Assembly: GCA_035517775.1 (NCBI GenBank)
Contig: DATIYF010000025.1
Location: forward strand, 1-64,000
Source of the DNA: DATIYF01 sp035517775
GTDB taxonomy: Bacteria; Acidobacteriota; Terriglobia; Terriglobales; Acidobacteriaceae
Direction: 5' to 3'
Length of the DNA stretch: 64,000 nucleotides
Below the pieces are notes generated by a model that saw only the letters and a list, made by a program, of their open reading frames with translations, did no database searches and had not been told where the DNA came from. A program made the translations under genes and the position numbers. Positions 1 through 8,412 of the stretch are shown here, in pieces; position 1 is the stretch's first letter, and every line of letters begins with the position of its first letter.

Positions 1-180
1 GAAACCGAAGATGCCTTCATCGCCGACCTGGCCGTTGCCACCGGCGCCGGCCAGATCAAGACCGGCTCCGCCTCCCGCACCGACCGCATCTGTAAGTACA
101 ACCAGTTGCTGCGCATCGAAGAACAGTTGGGCGATGGCGCCCGCTTCCTGGGGCTGAAGGCGCTGAACTACAAGGGGTGA
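1..180 (+). CDS. eno: Enolase, C-terminal part (cut by window start)
   Basis: The frame is open from base 1 to the TGA at 178-180 and gives 59 residues. They match the C-terminal end of enolase: ETEDAFIADLAV, then GAGQIKTGSASRTDR and a final YNQLLRIEEQLG region. The GQIKTG segment and the arginine after it lie near the active site in the family. Enolase makes phosphoenolpyruvate from 2-phosphoglycerate in the cytosol. The rest of the gene lies upstream of the window. Another glycolytic gene, gpmI, follows at 2538, but unrelated genes separate the two. Confidence 0.95.
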   Translation, partial: ETEDAFIADLAVATGAGQIKTGSASRTDRICKYNQLLRIEEQLGDGARFLGLKALNYKG

Positions 181-248
181 CGCAGACAACAGTCCTCCGT
201 GCTGGTGCCGCTTCCTCATGGGCTAGATCGTTGTCGGCGAGACAGAAA

Positions 249-893
249 TTAGCATGGAGAAGAAACCCGCACTGACGCGAGAAATGTCATCTGTCCATTC
301 AGGTGCGCTGGCACCATCTCCGGAGTACTTAGCTCGTGGGTTCGCGGTGATGGAGGCCACGGGTCAACTACTTTCACTGCCCGTACATTGGGGAGCGGTT
401 GCGTCGGAATGTACGCGGTTGAGTAAATAACCATCGCGTGATGAGTATTGCAATAGAGCAGAGGGTGGTTGCTTAGCAACTCACTTACGAAGATTGCATT
501 GTTGATAGCGTTGACGCCATTTGCCGGGTCGTAAGCGGCTACAATCCTCGATTTAAAGCTGACTCCGTTATCATCCTTCCAGCAACGGCTGAGCGCCTGG
601 GCAATATTTATGGTAGGGCCGGAGGGCAGGCAAACTACGCTGCCGTATTTCTGCTGCACGATCTCTTTTTGATCTGTTGAATGGCCGTAAAAGCCAAATA
701 TCATCGAAATGCTCGCGGCCCAGCACCACTCCGGACATTCTTGCTGATGAATCGATGCGATGAGCTGCGGGATGTTGACCTCTGCGACGCAGAGCGCCAC
801 ACCTGGTGGAACTATCTGGCAGTTTTGCGCACGCAGCGCTGGAGCAAGAGCCAATGCCGCCCCAGCCGAACAGAGGAACCGACGCCTATCCAT
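249..893 (-). CDS. Secreted papain-like cysteine protease (AvrRpt2/C39-like)
   Basis: 214 residues. The N-terminus has two to three arginines, a hydrophobic stretch and an ALRAQ cleavage region (residues 1-23), so export is likely, possibly by Tat. A CPEWCWAAS motif places the nucleophile at Cys57, with a glutamine at 50/51 as oxyanion-hole candidate. THHAMVIY gives His152, and VVDPWP gives Asp177. The order Cys, His, Asp and the WCWAAS signature fit the papain-like family that includes AvrRpt2 and bacterial C39-like proteases. The substrate is unknown. Several extra cysteines (25, 35, 53, 88, 104, 148) could form disulfides after export. No linked immunity or transporter gene is visible. It is a single gene, opposite in strand to its neighbours. 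Confidence 0.75.
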   Translation of the reverse strand: MDRRRFLCSAGAALALAPALRAQNCQIVPPGVALCVAEVNIPQLIASIHQQECPEWCWAASISMIFGFYGHSTDQKEIVQQKYGSVVCLPSGPTINIAQALSRCWKDDNGVSFKSRIVAAYDPANGVNAINNAIFVSELLSNHPLLYCNTHHAMVIYSTAYIPTQPLPNVRAVKVVDPWPPSPRTHELSTPEMVPAHLNGQMTFLASVRVSSPC

Positions 894-1127
894 GGACCCA
901 CCTCCTAGAAATCGGTTGGTTTGCCTGGATTGGCCCGATAGAATGAGCAGATCCTACGGTATCCAGCGGTGTTCGCGGTGCAGGGCCGACCCGCTTTTAC
1001 GAAGTCAGAACAGATCCCGCCTCGTCCCAACGTCCTGCCGCCGGGGTGCCACAGCCCTCGGGCAGGCATGGGTCGGTGGACCCCCCTAGGACCAGGCAGG
1101 TGCCGAGGGGGCCTGTAAGATACCGGA

Positions 1128-1157
1128 TTGACTTAGCTAGGGACTTAGTCTTACCAT
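1128..1157 (+). promoter_or_regulatory. Putative promoter of the Phd/VapC pair, leaderless arrangement
   Basis: TTGACT (1128-1133), an 18-base spacer and TACCAT (1152-1157) form a sigma70-like promoter. The -10 hexamer ends six bases before the GTG start at 1164, and no Shine-Dalgarno sequence is present, so transcription would begin at the start codon. GACTTAG occurs twice (1130-1136 and 1142-1148, a 12-base spacing) between the hexamers and could be an autoregulatory operator. The -10 match is only 4 of 6. Confidence 0.5.
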
Positions 1158-1163
1158 AACCCC

Positions 1164-1394
1164 GTGGAAGTCAACATCCATCACGCCAAGACCCATCTCT
1201 CCCGCCTGCTCGAGCGTGTTGCCCTGGGGGAGGAAATCATCATTGCCAAGGCCGGCAAGCCCGTGGCCAGACTCGTCCCGATATCCGGCAATTCGCAGAC
1301 TCGCAGGTTAGGCATCGCCCAAGGGGAATTCACCGTTCCAGACGACTTCAACGATCCCCTTCCCAAGGAGATCGAAGATCTCTTCTACAAATGA
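1164..1394 (+). CDS. Type II antitoxin, Phd/YefM family
   Basis: 76 residues from a GTG start. The N-terminal pattern VNIHHAKTHLSRLLERV, then GEEIIIAKAGKPVARLVP, is the classic Phd/YefM DNA-binding fold. The C-terminal tail (DFNDPLPKEIEDLFYK) is the usual toxin-binding region. The protein would bind and neutralise the VapC toxin encoded next and repress the operon. The stop overlaps the toxin start (ATGA), giving translational coupling. The start is supported by family length; no ribosome binding site precedes it (see the promoter entry). Confidence 0.9.
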   Translation: MEVNIHHAKTHLSRLLERVALGEEIIIAKAGKPVARLVPISGNSQTRRLGIAQGEFTVPDDFNDPLPKEIEDLFYK

Positions 1395-1777
1395 AAGCGC
1401 TTCTGGATACCCATGTCCTTCTCTGGGCGATGGCGGAACCCGACAAGCTTTCCCTCCGCGTCCGAGAACTCTACAGAGGTCCCGCCGAGCTCTACTTCAG
1501 CGTTGCCGGACTTTGGGAGATTCTGATCAAAGCTGGCATAGGCAAGCTCCCCTTACCCGCGCCATCGGGTCCTTACTTAGTAAAGAAGCTTAGCGAGAGC
1601 AAGATCACGGTTCTGCCAATCACTCTGGACCACGTTCTCAAGGTCGAGTCTCTGCCTCCGCATCACCGCGACCCATTCGACCGCATGTTGATCGCCCAGA
1701 GCCTGGTGGAGAACTTACAACTCATCAGCAACGACCCAGTCTTCGAAAAGTATCCCGTCAATTTGATCTGGCAGTAA
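1391..1777 (+). CDS. vapC: VapC-type toxin, PIN-domain ribonuclease
   Basis: 128 residues, a full-length PIN domain. Acidic metal-binding residues are in place: Asp6 in LLDTHVLLW, Glu43 in GLWEILIK, Asp94/Asp97 in HHRDPFDRMLIAQ, and Asp115 in LISNDPVF. PIN toxins cleave tRNA or rRNA with Mg2+ or Mn2+ when the antitoxin is lost. The gene starts inside the antitoxin stop codon. It belongs to the DPFDRMLIAQ subgroup that usually pairs with Phd-type antitoxins, as here. It appears intact. Confidence 0.93.
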   Translation: MKALLDTHVLLWAMAEPDKLSLRVRELYRGPAELYFSVAGLWEILIKAGIGKLPLPAPSGPYLVKKLSESKITVLPITLDHVLKVESLPPHHRDPFDRMLIAQSLVENLQLISNDPVFEKYPVNLIWQ

Positions 1778-1786
1778 AATCGCCGT

Positions 1787-2293
1787 TCACAACCCCAGGG
1801 TTTCATCCGCCGAGGGCCCATAGGTCGAAGGCACCGCCTTATCGTTCAGGCGCAGGTAAACCCCCAGCTGCGCCCGGTGGTGCACGATGTGATTGATGAA
1901 CATCTGCCGGTAGGCCAGAAAGCGCGAGCCCTCGAAAATCGGCTTGCCGCCGAGGCTCAGCTTCCAGGGTTGCAGCCAGCCGTCGTCCTTCACGCCCTGC
2001 AATGCCGTGCGCGCTTTGGCCACGCCTTCATCGAAACTCTTCAGCAATCCCTCGGCTTCAAATGGCGGGCGCTGACGGCCCCCGCCCCCGGCGGCAAAGT
2101 CCAGCCCGGGCGTGGTCATGATCACCACGCCAAAGCCCGCCAGCTCGGCCACGTGCGGCGCCAGCTTGCCCAGCGGCATGGACTTGGCGTGCGGAGTAAA
2201 GCCTTCTCTGTCGAACGGAACGCGCTCCAGCGTGGCGCGCGTCTTCTTCATCTCTTCGTCGAACTCAGGCAGCAGCAGTTCACTGATCGGCAT
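1787..2293 (-). CDS. DinB-family protein (putative metal-dependent hydrolase/transferase fold)
   Basis: 168 residues with the DinB four-helix layout. His residues expected to bind a metal are APHVAEL near residue 47 and the C-terminal INHIVHHRAQLGVYLR motif near 133-148, which is typical of DinB/YfiT-like proteins. Some relatives act as thiol-dependent S-transferases, but the substrate cannot be told. There is no signal peptide, unlike the second DinB protein in this window (11444-12016). The gene is convergent with the VapC toxin; their stops are nine bases apart. Confidence 0.8.
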   Translation of the reverse strand: MPISELLLPEFDEEMKKTRATLERVPFDREGFTPHAKSMPLGKLAPHVAELAGFGVVIMTTPGLDFAAGGGGRQRPPFEAEGLLKSFDEGVAKARTALQGVKDDGWLQPWKLSLGGKPIFEGSRFLAYRQMFINHIVHHRAQLGVYLRLNDKAVPSTYGPSADETLGL

Positions 2294-2473
2294 GATGTCT
2301 CCAGTATCGAAGGGGTGGGCGCCGAAGCCCGAGGGCTTGCGGCGTGGAACGGTATAATTCAGATGAACGTGTTCCCATTTCGATTCGGAAATTCTGCCCG
2401 GCCATTCTACTCGACCGGGTTCTGCATCGTTTCGAATCTGCGCTCATCCATGTGAACCCGTGCCTTTTTTCCT

Positions 2474-2530
2474 GAGAGCTGACAGCCGATAGCTGACAGC
2501 GAAGCGCCAGAAGCTAGGAGCCAGGAGCTG
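2474..2530. repeat. Degenerate short-unit repeat (AGCTGACAGC / AGGAGCCAGGAGCT type)
   Basis: About 57 bases made of imperfect copies of GAGCTGACAGC, GATAGCTGACAGC, GAAGCTAGGAG and CCAGGAGCTG, just upstream of gpmI. Similar low-complexity intergenic stretches recur at 12140-12170, 21296-21327, 31953-31994, 41510-41540, 44490-44525 and 46560-46600. No coding potential is seen, and the role is unknown. Confidence 0.6.
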
Positions 2531-2537
2531 CCGCTGC

Positions 2538-4151
2538 ATGACTCGCCCCAAACCACTCGTCCTTATCATCCTCGACGGCTGGGGATACCGCGCCGAAACC
2601 AAAGCCAACGCCATCGCCCTGGCCCGCAAGCCCAACTACGACCGCCTGCTGCGCGAGTATCCCAACACGCTGATTCACACCAGCGGCCAGTACGTCGGCC
2701 TGCCTGACGGCCAGATGGGCAACAGCGAAGTTGGCCATCTCAACATCGGCGCCGGCCGCATCGTGCACATGGATAGCACCCGCATCGAGCTGATGATTCA
2801 GAATGGCGAGTTTTTTTCCAATTCCACGCTGCTCTCTGCCATGAAAGACGCCCGCGCCGGCGGACGCCGCCTGCATCTTTTTGGCCTGTGCTCCGATGGC
2901 GGCGTGCATTCCTATCAAACTCATCTTTATGCGCTCCTGAAGATGGCCCGGCAGAATGGCGTGGACCGCGTCTTCGTCCACGCCTTCATGGATGGCCGCG
3001 ACACCCTGCCCACCAACGGCGCCGGCTACCTGCAGGAGTTGCAGCAGAAAATGCGTGAGTTCAACAGCGGCAAGATCGCCAGCGTGAATGGCCGCTACTA
3101 TGCCATGGACCGCGACCGCCGCTGGGAGCGCATTGCCAAGGCCTTCAACGCCATGGTTTACGGCGATGGCGAAGCCGGCAAATACGTGGACGCGGTACAG
3201 GGCGTGAAAGAGTCCTATAACAAAGGCGTGACCGACGAATTCATTGTTCCCTTTGTCTGCGTAGATAATCGCGGCGAGCCCCTGGCCACCATTCGCGATG
3301 AAGATTCCTGCATCTGCTTCAACTTCCGCGCCGACCGCGTGCGCCAGATTACCCGCGCTCTCGCCCGCAATAGCGGGCTGAATGAGCAAGCGGGCCGCGA
3401 TCTGCAGGGCGCCGACGATCTGGACGCCGCCATTCCTCGCGACCGCGTGCCCAAGAACCTCCACTACGTCTGCATGACCCAGTACGACAAGAAATTCTCG
3501 CTTCCGGTGGTGATTCCGCCGGAATCTCTGAACAACATCCTGGCCAACGTGATGGGGCAGATGAACCTGCGCAACCTGCGCGTGGCCGAAACCGAAAAGT
3601 ACGCCCACGTGACCTACTTCTTCAACGGCGGCGTGGAGCAACCCTTCCCTGGCGAAGACCGCGCTCTGATTCCCTCGCCCAAAGTTGCCACTTACGATCT
3701 CAAGCCGGAAATGTCTGCCGCCGGCATCGCCGATACCGTCGTCAAAGCCGTGGAAGATGGCACCTTCGACGTGATCATCGTGAATTTCGCCAACGCCGAT
3801 ATGGTCGGCCACTCCGGCAAGATCGAGCCAACCATCAAAGCGGTCGAAACTGTGGACGCTTGCCTGGGCCGCATCGAGCCCGCCGTGCGCGCCAAAGGCG
3901 GCGCCATGCTCATCACTGCCGATCACGGCAACGCTGAGATGATGATTGATCCCGCCACCGGCGGCCCGCACACCGCGCACACGACTAACCCCGTGCCCTT
4001 CATTGTCGTTTCAGAAAGCAGCAAGCAATTCACGCTCAAGCCTGACGGCTCGTTGCGCGACATCTCGCCCACCATTCTCGGCATGCTCGAAATTCCTGAA
4101 CCGAAGGAAATGACCGGGCAGGATCTGCGCGCCTTCAACAAAATCGGGTAA
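2538..4151 (+). CDS. gpmI: 2,3-bisphosphoglycerate-independent phosphoglycerate mutase
   Basis: 537 residues, the normal length of the monomeric Mn-dependent enzyme that interconverts 3- and 2-phosphoglycerate in glycolysis. The N-terminus reads VLIILDGWG with metal-ligand Asp13. The phosphorylated nucleophile is Ser63 in MGNSEVGHLNIGAGR. Later come the substrate-binding FMDGRD segment, the RADRVRQ segment and the second metal site ADHGNAEMM with Asp462 and His463. All key residues are present. The start ATG follows a low-complexity repeat and has no strong ribosome binding site; the next in-frame starts would cut into the fold. Confidence 0.97.
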   Translation: MTRPKPLVLIILDGWGYRAETKANAIALARKPNYDRLLREYPNTLIHTSGQYVGLPDGQMGNSEVGHLNIGAGRIVHMDSTRIELMIQNGEFFSNSTLLSAMKDARAGGRRLHLFGLCSDGGVHSYQTHLYALLKMARQNGVDRVFVHAFMDGRDTLPTNGAGYLQELQQKMREFNSGKIASVNGRYYAMDRDRRWERIAKAFNAMVYGDGEAGKYVDAVQGVKESYNKGVTDEFIVPFVCVDNRGEPLATIRDEDSCICFNFRADRVRQITRALARNSGLNEQAGRDLQGADDLDAAIPRDRVPKNLHYVCMTQYDKKFSLPVVIPPESLNNILANVMGQMNLRNLRVAETEKYAHVTYFFNGGVEQPFPGEDRALIPSPKVATYDLKPEMSAAGIADTVVKAVEDGTFDVIIVNFANADMVGHSGKIEPTIKAVETVDACLGRIEPAVRAKGGAMLITADHGNAEMMIDPATGGPHTAHTTNPVPFIVVSESSKQFTLKPDGSLRDISPTILGMLEIPEPKEMTGQDLRAFNKIG

Positions 4152-4346
4152 TCTGATGATCGGAGCATCGGGCCATCGCCTTCCGTTGGAGCGAACTATC
4201 GCGCCGCAGGACGCGCCCCCTCTAAGGCTGAGTTCATTTCGAAAATCGCCTTCGTGGTTGAGGAAGCGGACGAAACACTTTTCTGGCTCGAATGCCTTAG
4301 GGGGCCCGGTTTAGATCATCACATGACCCGAACTCTCGATCACCCG

Positions 4347-5333
4347 ATGAAGGTTCTTCTCGTTATTCAGCATCGCCTCGAACTCTGGCAGGTGCCTGCC
4401 TGGTTCCTCCAGCGGCTGGGTCAGCAATTTGCCGCACTCGAAATTGTTCACCGCGATTCCTACGACGACATCGAATCTCAGATTCGCGACGCCGAAGTTC
4501 TTTTCACCCTTTCCCTGCGCCCCGAGCAGTTCGCGCACGCCCAACAACTCCGCTGGATTCACTCGCCCGCCGCCGCCGTGCATCAATTGCTTTTTCCCGA
4601 GCTGGCGCGCAGTGAGGTGATACTCACCAACTCCCGCGACGTCCACGGCCCGGTTGTCGCCGAGCACGTCATGGCGCTGATTCTCGCCCTCGCCAGGCGC
4701 ATTCCGCAGGCGGTGCGCTTCCAGCAGCAGCGCGTCTGGGGGCAGGAATCCATTTGGCAGGGCCCGCCTCATCCCCGGGAAATTGCCGCCGCGACTCTTG
4801 GTCTGATTGGCTTGGGCAGCATCGGCCGCGCGGTTGCGAAGCACGCCTCGGCACTGGGCATGCGCGTGATCGCTGTGCGCGAAAATCCTGAGAAGCCCGC
4901 TCCGCCCGGGGTGGAGCAGGTGTTTGCCTCGCAATACCTCGACCTGCTACTCCAACAGTCGGACTATGTCCTTCTCGCTCCGCCTCTGACCCCGCAAACC
5001 CGCGGCATGATCGGCGCCGCCCAGCTCGCCAGAATGAAGCCCGAAGCCTGCCTCATCAACGTGGGCCGCGGTCCGCTGATTGACGAAGCCGCGCTGCTCG
5101 CCGCCTTGCGCGACCACAAAATTGGCGGCGCCGCCCTCGACGTCTTCAACGAAGAGCCTTTGCCGGCCGGCTCGCCTCTCTGGGATTTGGATAATCTGCT
5201 GATCACCCCGCACACCGCCGGCATGACCGCAAAGCTCTGGGAGCGCCACTACGCCCTTTTTTCTGAGAATCTCCGCCGCTACCTGAATGGCGAGCCGCTG
5301 CTCGCAATGGTGGATAAAAGCAAGGGCTACTGA
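4347..5333 (+). CDS. D-2-hydroxyacid dehydrogenase (NAD(P)-dependent)
   Basis: 328 residues from ATG 4347; ATG 4323 is also possible, and the frame is open further up to 4254, but that extension does not look conserved. The Rossmann motif GLGSIG starts at residue 155. The catalytic set is complete: Arg in INVGRGPLID, Glu in DVFNEEPLP and His in ITPHTAG. This is the D-isomer-specific 2-hydroxyacid dehydrogenase fold, which reduces 2-keto acids such as glyoxylate, hydroxypyruvate or phosphoglycerate-type substrates. The substrate cannot be read from the sequence. The final part (ERHYALFSENLRRYLNGEP) is as in glyoxylate-reductase-like members. Confidence 0.9.
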   Translation: MKVLLVIQHRLELWQVPAWFLQRLGQQFAALEIVHRDSYDDIESQIRDAEVLFTLSLRPEQFAHAQQLRWIHSPAAAVHQLLFPELARSEVILTNSRDVHGPVVAEHVMALILALARRIPQAVRFQQQRVWGQESIWQGPPHPREIAAATLGLIGLGSIGRAVAKHASALGMRVIAVRENPEKPAPPGVEQVFASQYLDLLLQQSDYVLLAPPLTPQTRGMIGAAQLARMKPEACLINVGRGPLIDEAALLAALRDHKIGGAALDVFNEEPLPAGSPLWDLDNLLITPHTAGMTAKLWERHYALFSENLRRYLNGEPLLAMVDKSKGY

Positions 5334-5525
5334 GCTCGCGCGGGGCGGCTTTTCTCTGCGATCTTGGCGCTACCCTCGCAACCTGCGGTTAGAATCCGAA
5401 AACCGCCCGGCCCAAACCCAAATCAACACCGTATAATCTCCGAGACCGAAATCACGTAACCATCGAAAGAAGTTGCCAGGGAAAAATTCTTGCGTCCTTC
5501 AGCTCGCCGGCTCCATCCCGTTGAC

Positions 5526-8267
5526 ATGACGAAAGCACCTCGGCATTGCCCCGCCAGCCTGCGCCAGCTGGTCGCATCGCTCGCCTTCCTTCTTCTGCTT
5601 CTGCCCGCGCTGGCCCAGCAAACAACCGAAGCGCCCAGCCCTACGCAGCCCTTGCCGCAGGAGACCGGCGCCGCCGGCCTGAAAGAAATGCTGCTGCGGC
5701 TCCAGACCACCGCCCGCCTGATGCAAACCACGGCCCATCCCGATGACGAAGACGGCGGCATGCTCACGCTCGAATCGCGCGGCAAAGGCGTCACCATCAC
5801 TCTGCTTACCCTGAATCGCGGCGAAGGCGGCCAGAATAAAATCGGCAGCAACTTGTTCGATGTGCTCGGCGTAGTGCGCACCCTGGAGCTGACCGCCGCC
5901 GACCGCTATTACGGAGTCGAGCAGCGCTTCACCCGGGTGGCCGATTTTGGATTTTCCAAGAGCGCGGAAGAAACGTTCCAGAAGTGGGGCGGTCACGATA
6001 TTGCCCTCGGCGACATGGTGCGCGTCATCCGCACCTTCCGGCCCGACGTGCTGGTGGCGCGTTTTTCCGGCACGCCCCGCGACGGCCACGGCCATCACCA
6101 GGCTTCGAGCATCCTGACTCAGGAAGCTTTTCGCGCCGCCGCCGATCCCAACCGTTTCCCCGAGCAGATCATGGAAGGTATGCTGCCCTGGCAGGCCAAG
6201 AAACTCTACATCGGCAACGTCTGCCCCTTCTTTGCCCAGACCTGCCCTGACAAGGATTACACCCTCAAGCTGAACACCGGCGAAGAGTCGCCGGCCCTCG
6301 GCATGTCGTACATACAGTTTGCTATGGAAGGCCTGCGTCACCAGCTTTCGCAGGGCGCCGGCGGATGGCATCTGCCGCCCGGCCCGCACTTCACGTTTTA
6401 CCGTCTCCTGGATTCGGTGCTGCCGCCCACCACCGATAAAGATGGCCACGAAAATGACTTCTTCGATGGAATTGATACCTCGCTGCCGGCCCTCGCCTCC
6501 CGCCTTGGCAAGGATGAGAAAAGCGTGCCGTGGCTGCGGCCGGAACTGGAAAAGTTTTCTCAGAAGGTGAAGGCGGCCGCCACTGCCAGCGGCAAATCGC
6601 AAAGCGATGCTGCCGCGCCGCTGCTGGAGGGCCTGGCCATACTGGGCGACTCCGTGGGCAAGATTGAAAGATCAAGCCTGCCCGCCTCTGAAAAGCTCGA
6701 CCTGCTTACCCGGCTTCGCCAAAAGCAGCAGCAGTGCAGGCAGGCCGTTAACCTGGCCTTGAATATCTCGATCGAGGCGGAAGCGGCGAACTCTGCAGGC
6801 GGATCGCCGGTTTTCGCCACGCCTGGCCACACCCTGGCAATTACCGCCAAATTCAGCAATGGATCTCCATTTCCACTTCGCCTCACGGGTGATTCGCTGC
6901 AGACGCCGGAAGACTGGCGCCGCCAGCCCGAGCGCCACCATCAGGACCGCGTTGTTCAACCCGGCGCCAGTGTCACCAGCAACTTTGACCTGAAAGTGCC
7001 GGAGAATGCCGGGTACACGCGCCCCTACTGGCACCGTGACAATCCAGAAACCGAGAGCATCAACCTCATTGACAATCCACGCTACGTCACCTTGCCGTTT
7101 CCGCCGCCGTCGTTTCACGTGGAGTTCTCATACGAACTGAACCGGCCGGGCGGCGCTGCCCGCGGTCAGCGCATGCAGAATTCCGCCGCCACTGTTGTCA
7201 TGTCCACCGTCCGCGATGATGAAGACCACCCCAAGCGCGCGGCGCTCGCCGTGGCTCCCGTCTTTTCCGTCATGCTTGAACCGGGCGAGCAGGTCATTCC
7301 GGTGGAAGAGGGCGCTGCCACCAGCGTGAAAGTGGCGGTTACTGCCGAGGTTGACCACGCGCCCGCCGGCCGTCTGCGGCTCGATTTACCAGCAGGCTGG
7401 CGGGCCGAGCCGGCTGAGTTGCCCGTGGAGCTTTCTCAAGGCGGCCAGAGCAAGGACTATCGTTTCCAGGTCTTCCCCGCCAGTCTGAAGCAGGGCCGCA
7501 CGCAGTTGCACGCCGTGCTTGCAGCCGGCGGCGCGAAATACAGCGAAGGCTTCAGCGTGGTCACGCGCGAAGACCTCAATACCTTCTACTACTACCAGCC
7601 CGCGGTGCAGCGGGTCAGCATCGTGGATGTCAAGGTCCCCAAACATCTAAGAGTCGGCTACATCATGGGCGCGGGCGACGATATTCCCACCGTGCTGCAG
7701 CAGATCGGAATCAACCTGGCCATGATTCCTGCCGAGAAGCTCGCCGGCGAAGACCTCAGCCAGTTCGGGACCATCGTGCTCGGCATTCGCGCTTACGACA
7801 CGCAAAAAGATGTCGCCGCCAACAACAAAAAGCTGCTCGAATTCGTCTCTTCGGGCGGAACTTTGGTGGTGCAGTACAACGCCGGCACGAGCGAATTCAA
7901 TAGCGGCCACTTCACCCCTTATCCAGCCGAACTCAGCCGTGACCGGGTGACGGTGGAAGAAGCCCCGGTTGAGATACTTGATCCCGCCGACAGCATCTTT
8001 CACGACCCGAATCAAATCACGCAGAAAGATTTTGACGGCTGGGTGCAGGAACGCGGCCTCTACTTCATGGACCAGTGGGATGATCATTTCAAGCCGCTGC
8101 TGGCTTGCCAGGACCCCGGAGAAGCGCCGCAGAAGGGCGGCCTGCTGCGCGCGCAGTACGGCAAGGGCACTTACATCTACACCGGATACGCCTTCTTCCG
8201 CCAGTTGCCGGCAGGCGTGCCCGGAGCCATCCGGCTGTATGTGAACCTGCTGAGCGCGGGGCACTGA
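5526..8267 (+). CDS. Secreted PIG-L (LmbE-like) deacetylase with extra C-terminal domains
   Basis: 913 residues from ATG 5526 (a TTG at 5490 is an alternative). A signal peptide covers about residues 1-32 (hydrophobic LVASLAFLLLLLPALAQ). The PIG-L zinc motif AHPDDED starts near His71, and a later DGHGHHQASS supplies a further His, as in the family that de-N-acetylates GlcNAc derivatives. The middle, near residues 590-660, resembles a NEW3/NPCBM-associated beta-sandwich (GRLRLDLPAGWRAEP). The last 200 residues (GYIMGAGDDIPTVLQ, then IVLGIRAYDT and GGTLVVQYN) look like a ThuA/glutamine-amidotransferase-like flavodoxin fold. A role on extracytoplasmic aminosugars is inferred. Family members are usually about 250 residues, so this is an extended form. 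Confidence 0.85.
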   Translation: MTKAPRHCPASLRQLVASLAFLLLLLPALAQQTTEAPSPTQPLPQETGAAGLKEMLLRLQTTARLMQTTAHPDDEDGGMLTLESRGKGVTITLLTLNRGEGGQNKIGSNLFDVLGVVRTLELTAADRYYGVEQRFTRVADFGFSKSAEETFQKWGGHDIALGDMVRVIRTFRPDVLVARFSGTPRDGHGHHQASSILTQEAFRAAADPNRFPEQIMEGMLPWQAKKLYIGNVCPFFAQTCPDKDYTLKLNTGEESPALGMSYIQFAMEGLRHQLSQGAGGWHLPPGPHFTFYRLLDSVLPPTTDKDGHENDFFDGIDTSLPALASRLGKDEKSVPWLRPELEKFSQKVKAAATASGKSQSDAAAPLLEGLAILGDSVGKIERSSLPASEKLDLLTRLRQKQQQCRQAVNLALNISIEAEAANSAGGSPVFATPGHTLAITAKFSNGSPFPLRLTGDSLQTPEDWRRQPERHHQDRVVQPGASVTSNFDLKVPENAGYTRPYWHRDNPETESINLIDNPRYVTLPFPPPSFHVEFSYELNRPGGAARGQRMQNSAATVVMSTVRDDEDHPKRAALAVAPVFSVMLEPGEQVIPVEEGAATSVKVAVTAEVDHAPAGRLRLDLPAGWRAEPAELPVELSQGGQSKDYRFQVFPASLKQGRTQLHAVLAAGGAKYSEGFSVVTREDLNTFYYYQPAVQRVSIVDVKVPKHLRVGYIMGAGDDIPTVLQQIGINLAMIPAEKLAGEDLSQFGTIVLGIRAYDTQKDVAANNKKLLEFVSSGGTLVVQYNAGTSEFNSGHFTPYPAELSRDRVTVEEAPVEILDPADSIFHDPNQITQKDFDGWVQERGLYFMDQWDDHFKPLLACQDPGEAPQKGGLLRAQYGKGTYIYTGYAFFRQLPAGVPGAIRLYVNLLSAGH

Positions 8268-8284
8268 AGGGCGCAACACCGGTT

Positions 8285-8374
8285 GAGACGCAGCTTGCTG
8301 CGTCTCTGGCGCCTGAACCAGTAAAGACGCAGCTTGCTGCGTCTCCAGCCCCGAGACGTTGCAAGCAACGCCTC
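8285..8374. repeat. Three copies of a short palindromic repeat (GAGACG...CGTCTC)
   Basis: Three near-identical inverted repeats follow the deacetylase: 8285-8306 and 8325-8344 (GACGCAGC-TT-GCTGCGTC core) and 8353-8374 (GAGACGTTGC-AAGCAACGCCTC). The same family appears at 23157-23293. Arms are 8-10 bases around a two- to four-base centre, so each could form a hairpin in DNA or RNA. They look like REP-type dispersed palindromes. No transposase is nearby. The next gene's TTG at 8359 falls inside the third copy and is not a credible start. Confidence 0.75.
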
Positions 8375-8412
8375 TACAGATTTCGGTTTCATCGCATAAT
8401 TTCATTCGCACC

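Noticed and set aside
2514..3980. 488-codon open frame antisense to gpmI
   Set aside because: The His/Ala/Gly-rich product is typical of antisense frames; the plus strand encodes an intact gpmI with all catalytic residues.
8359..8412. Upstream TTG start for the APC permease
   Set aside because: It lies within a palindromic repeat copy; ATG 8413 starts the conserved protein.
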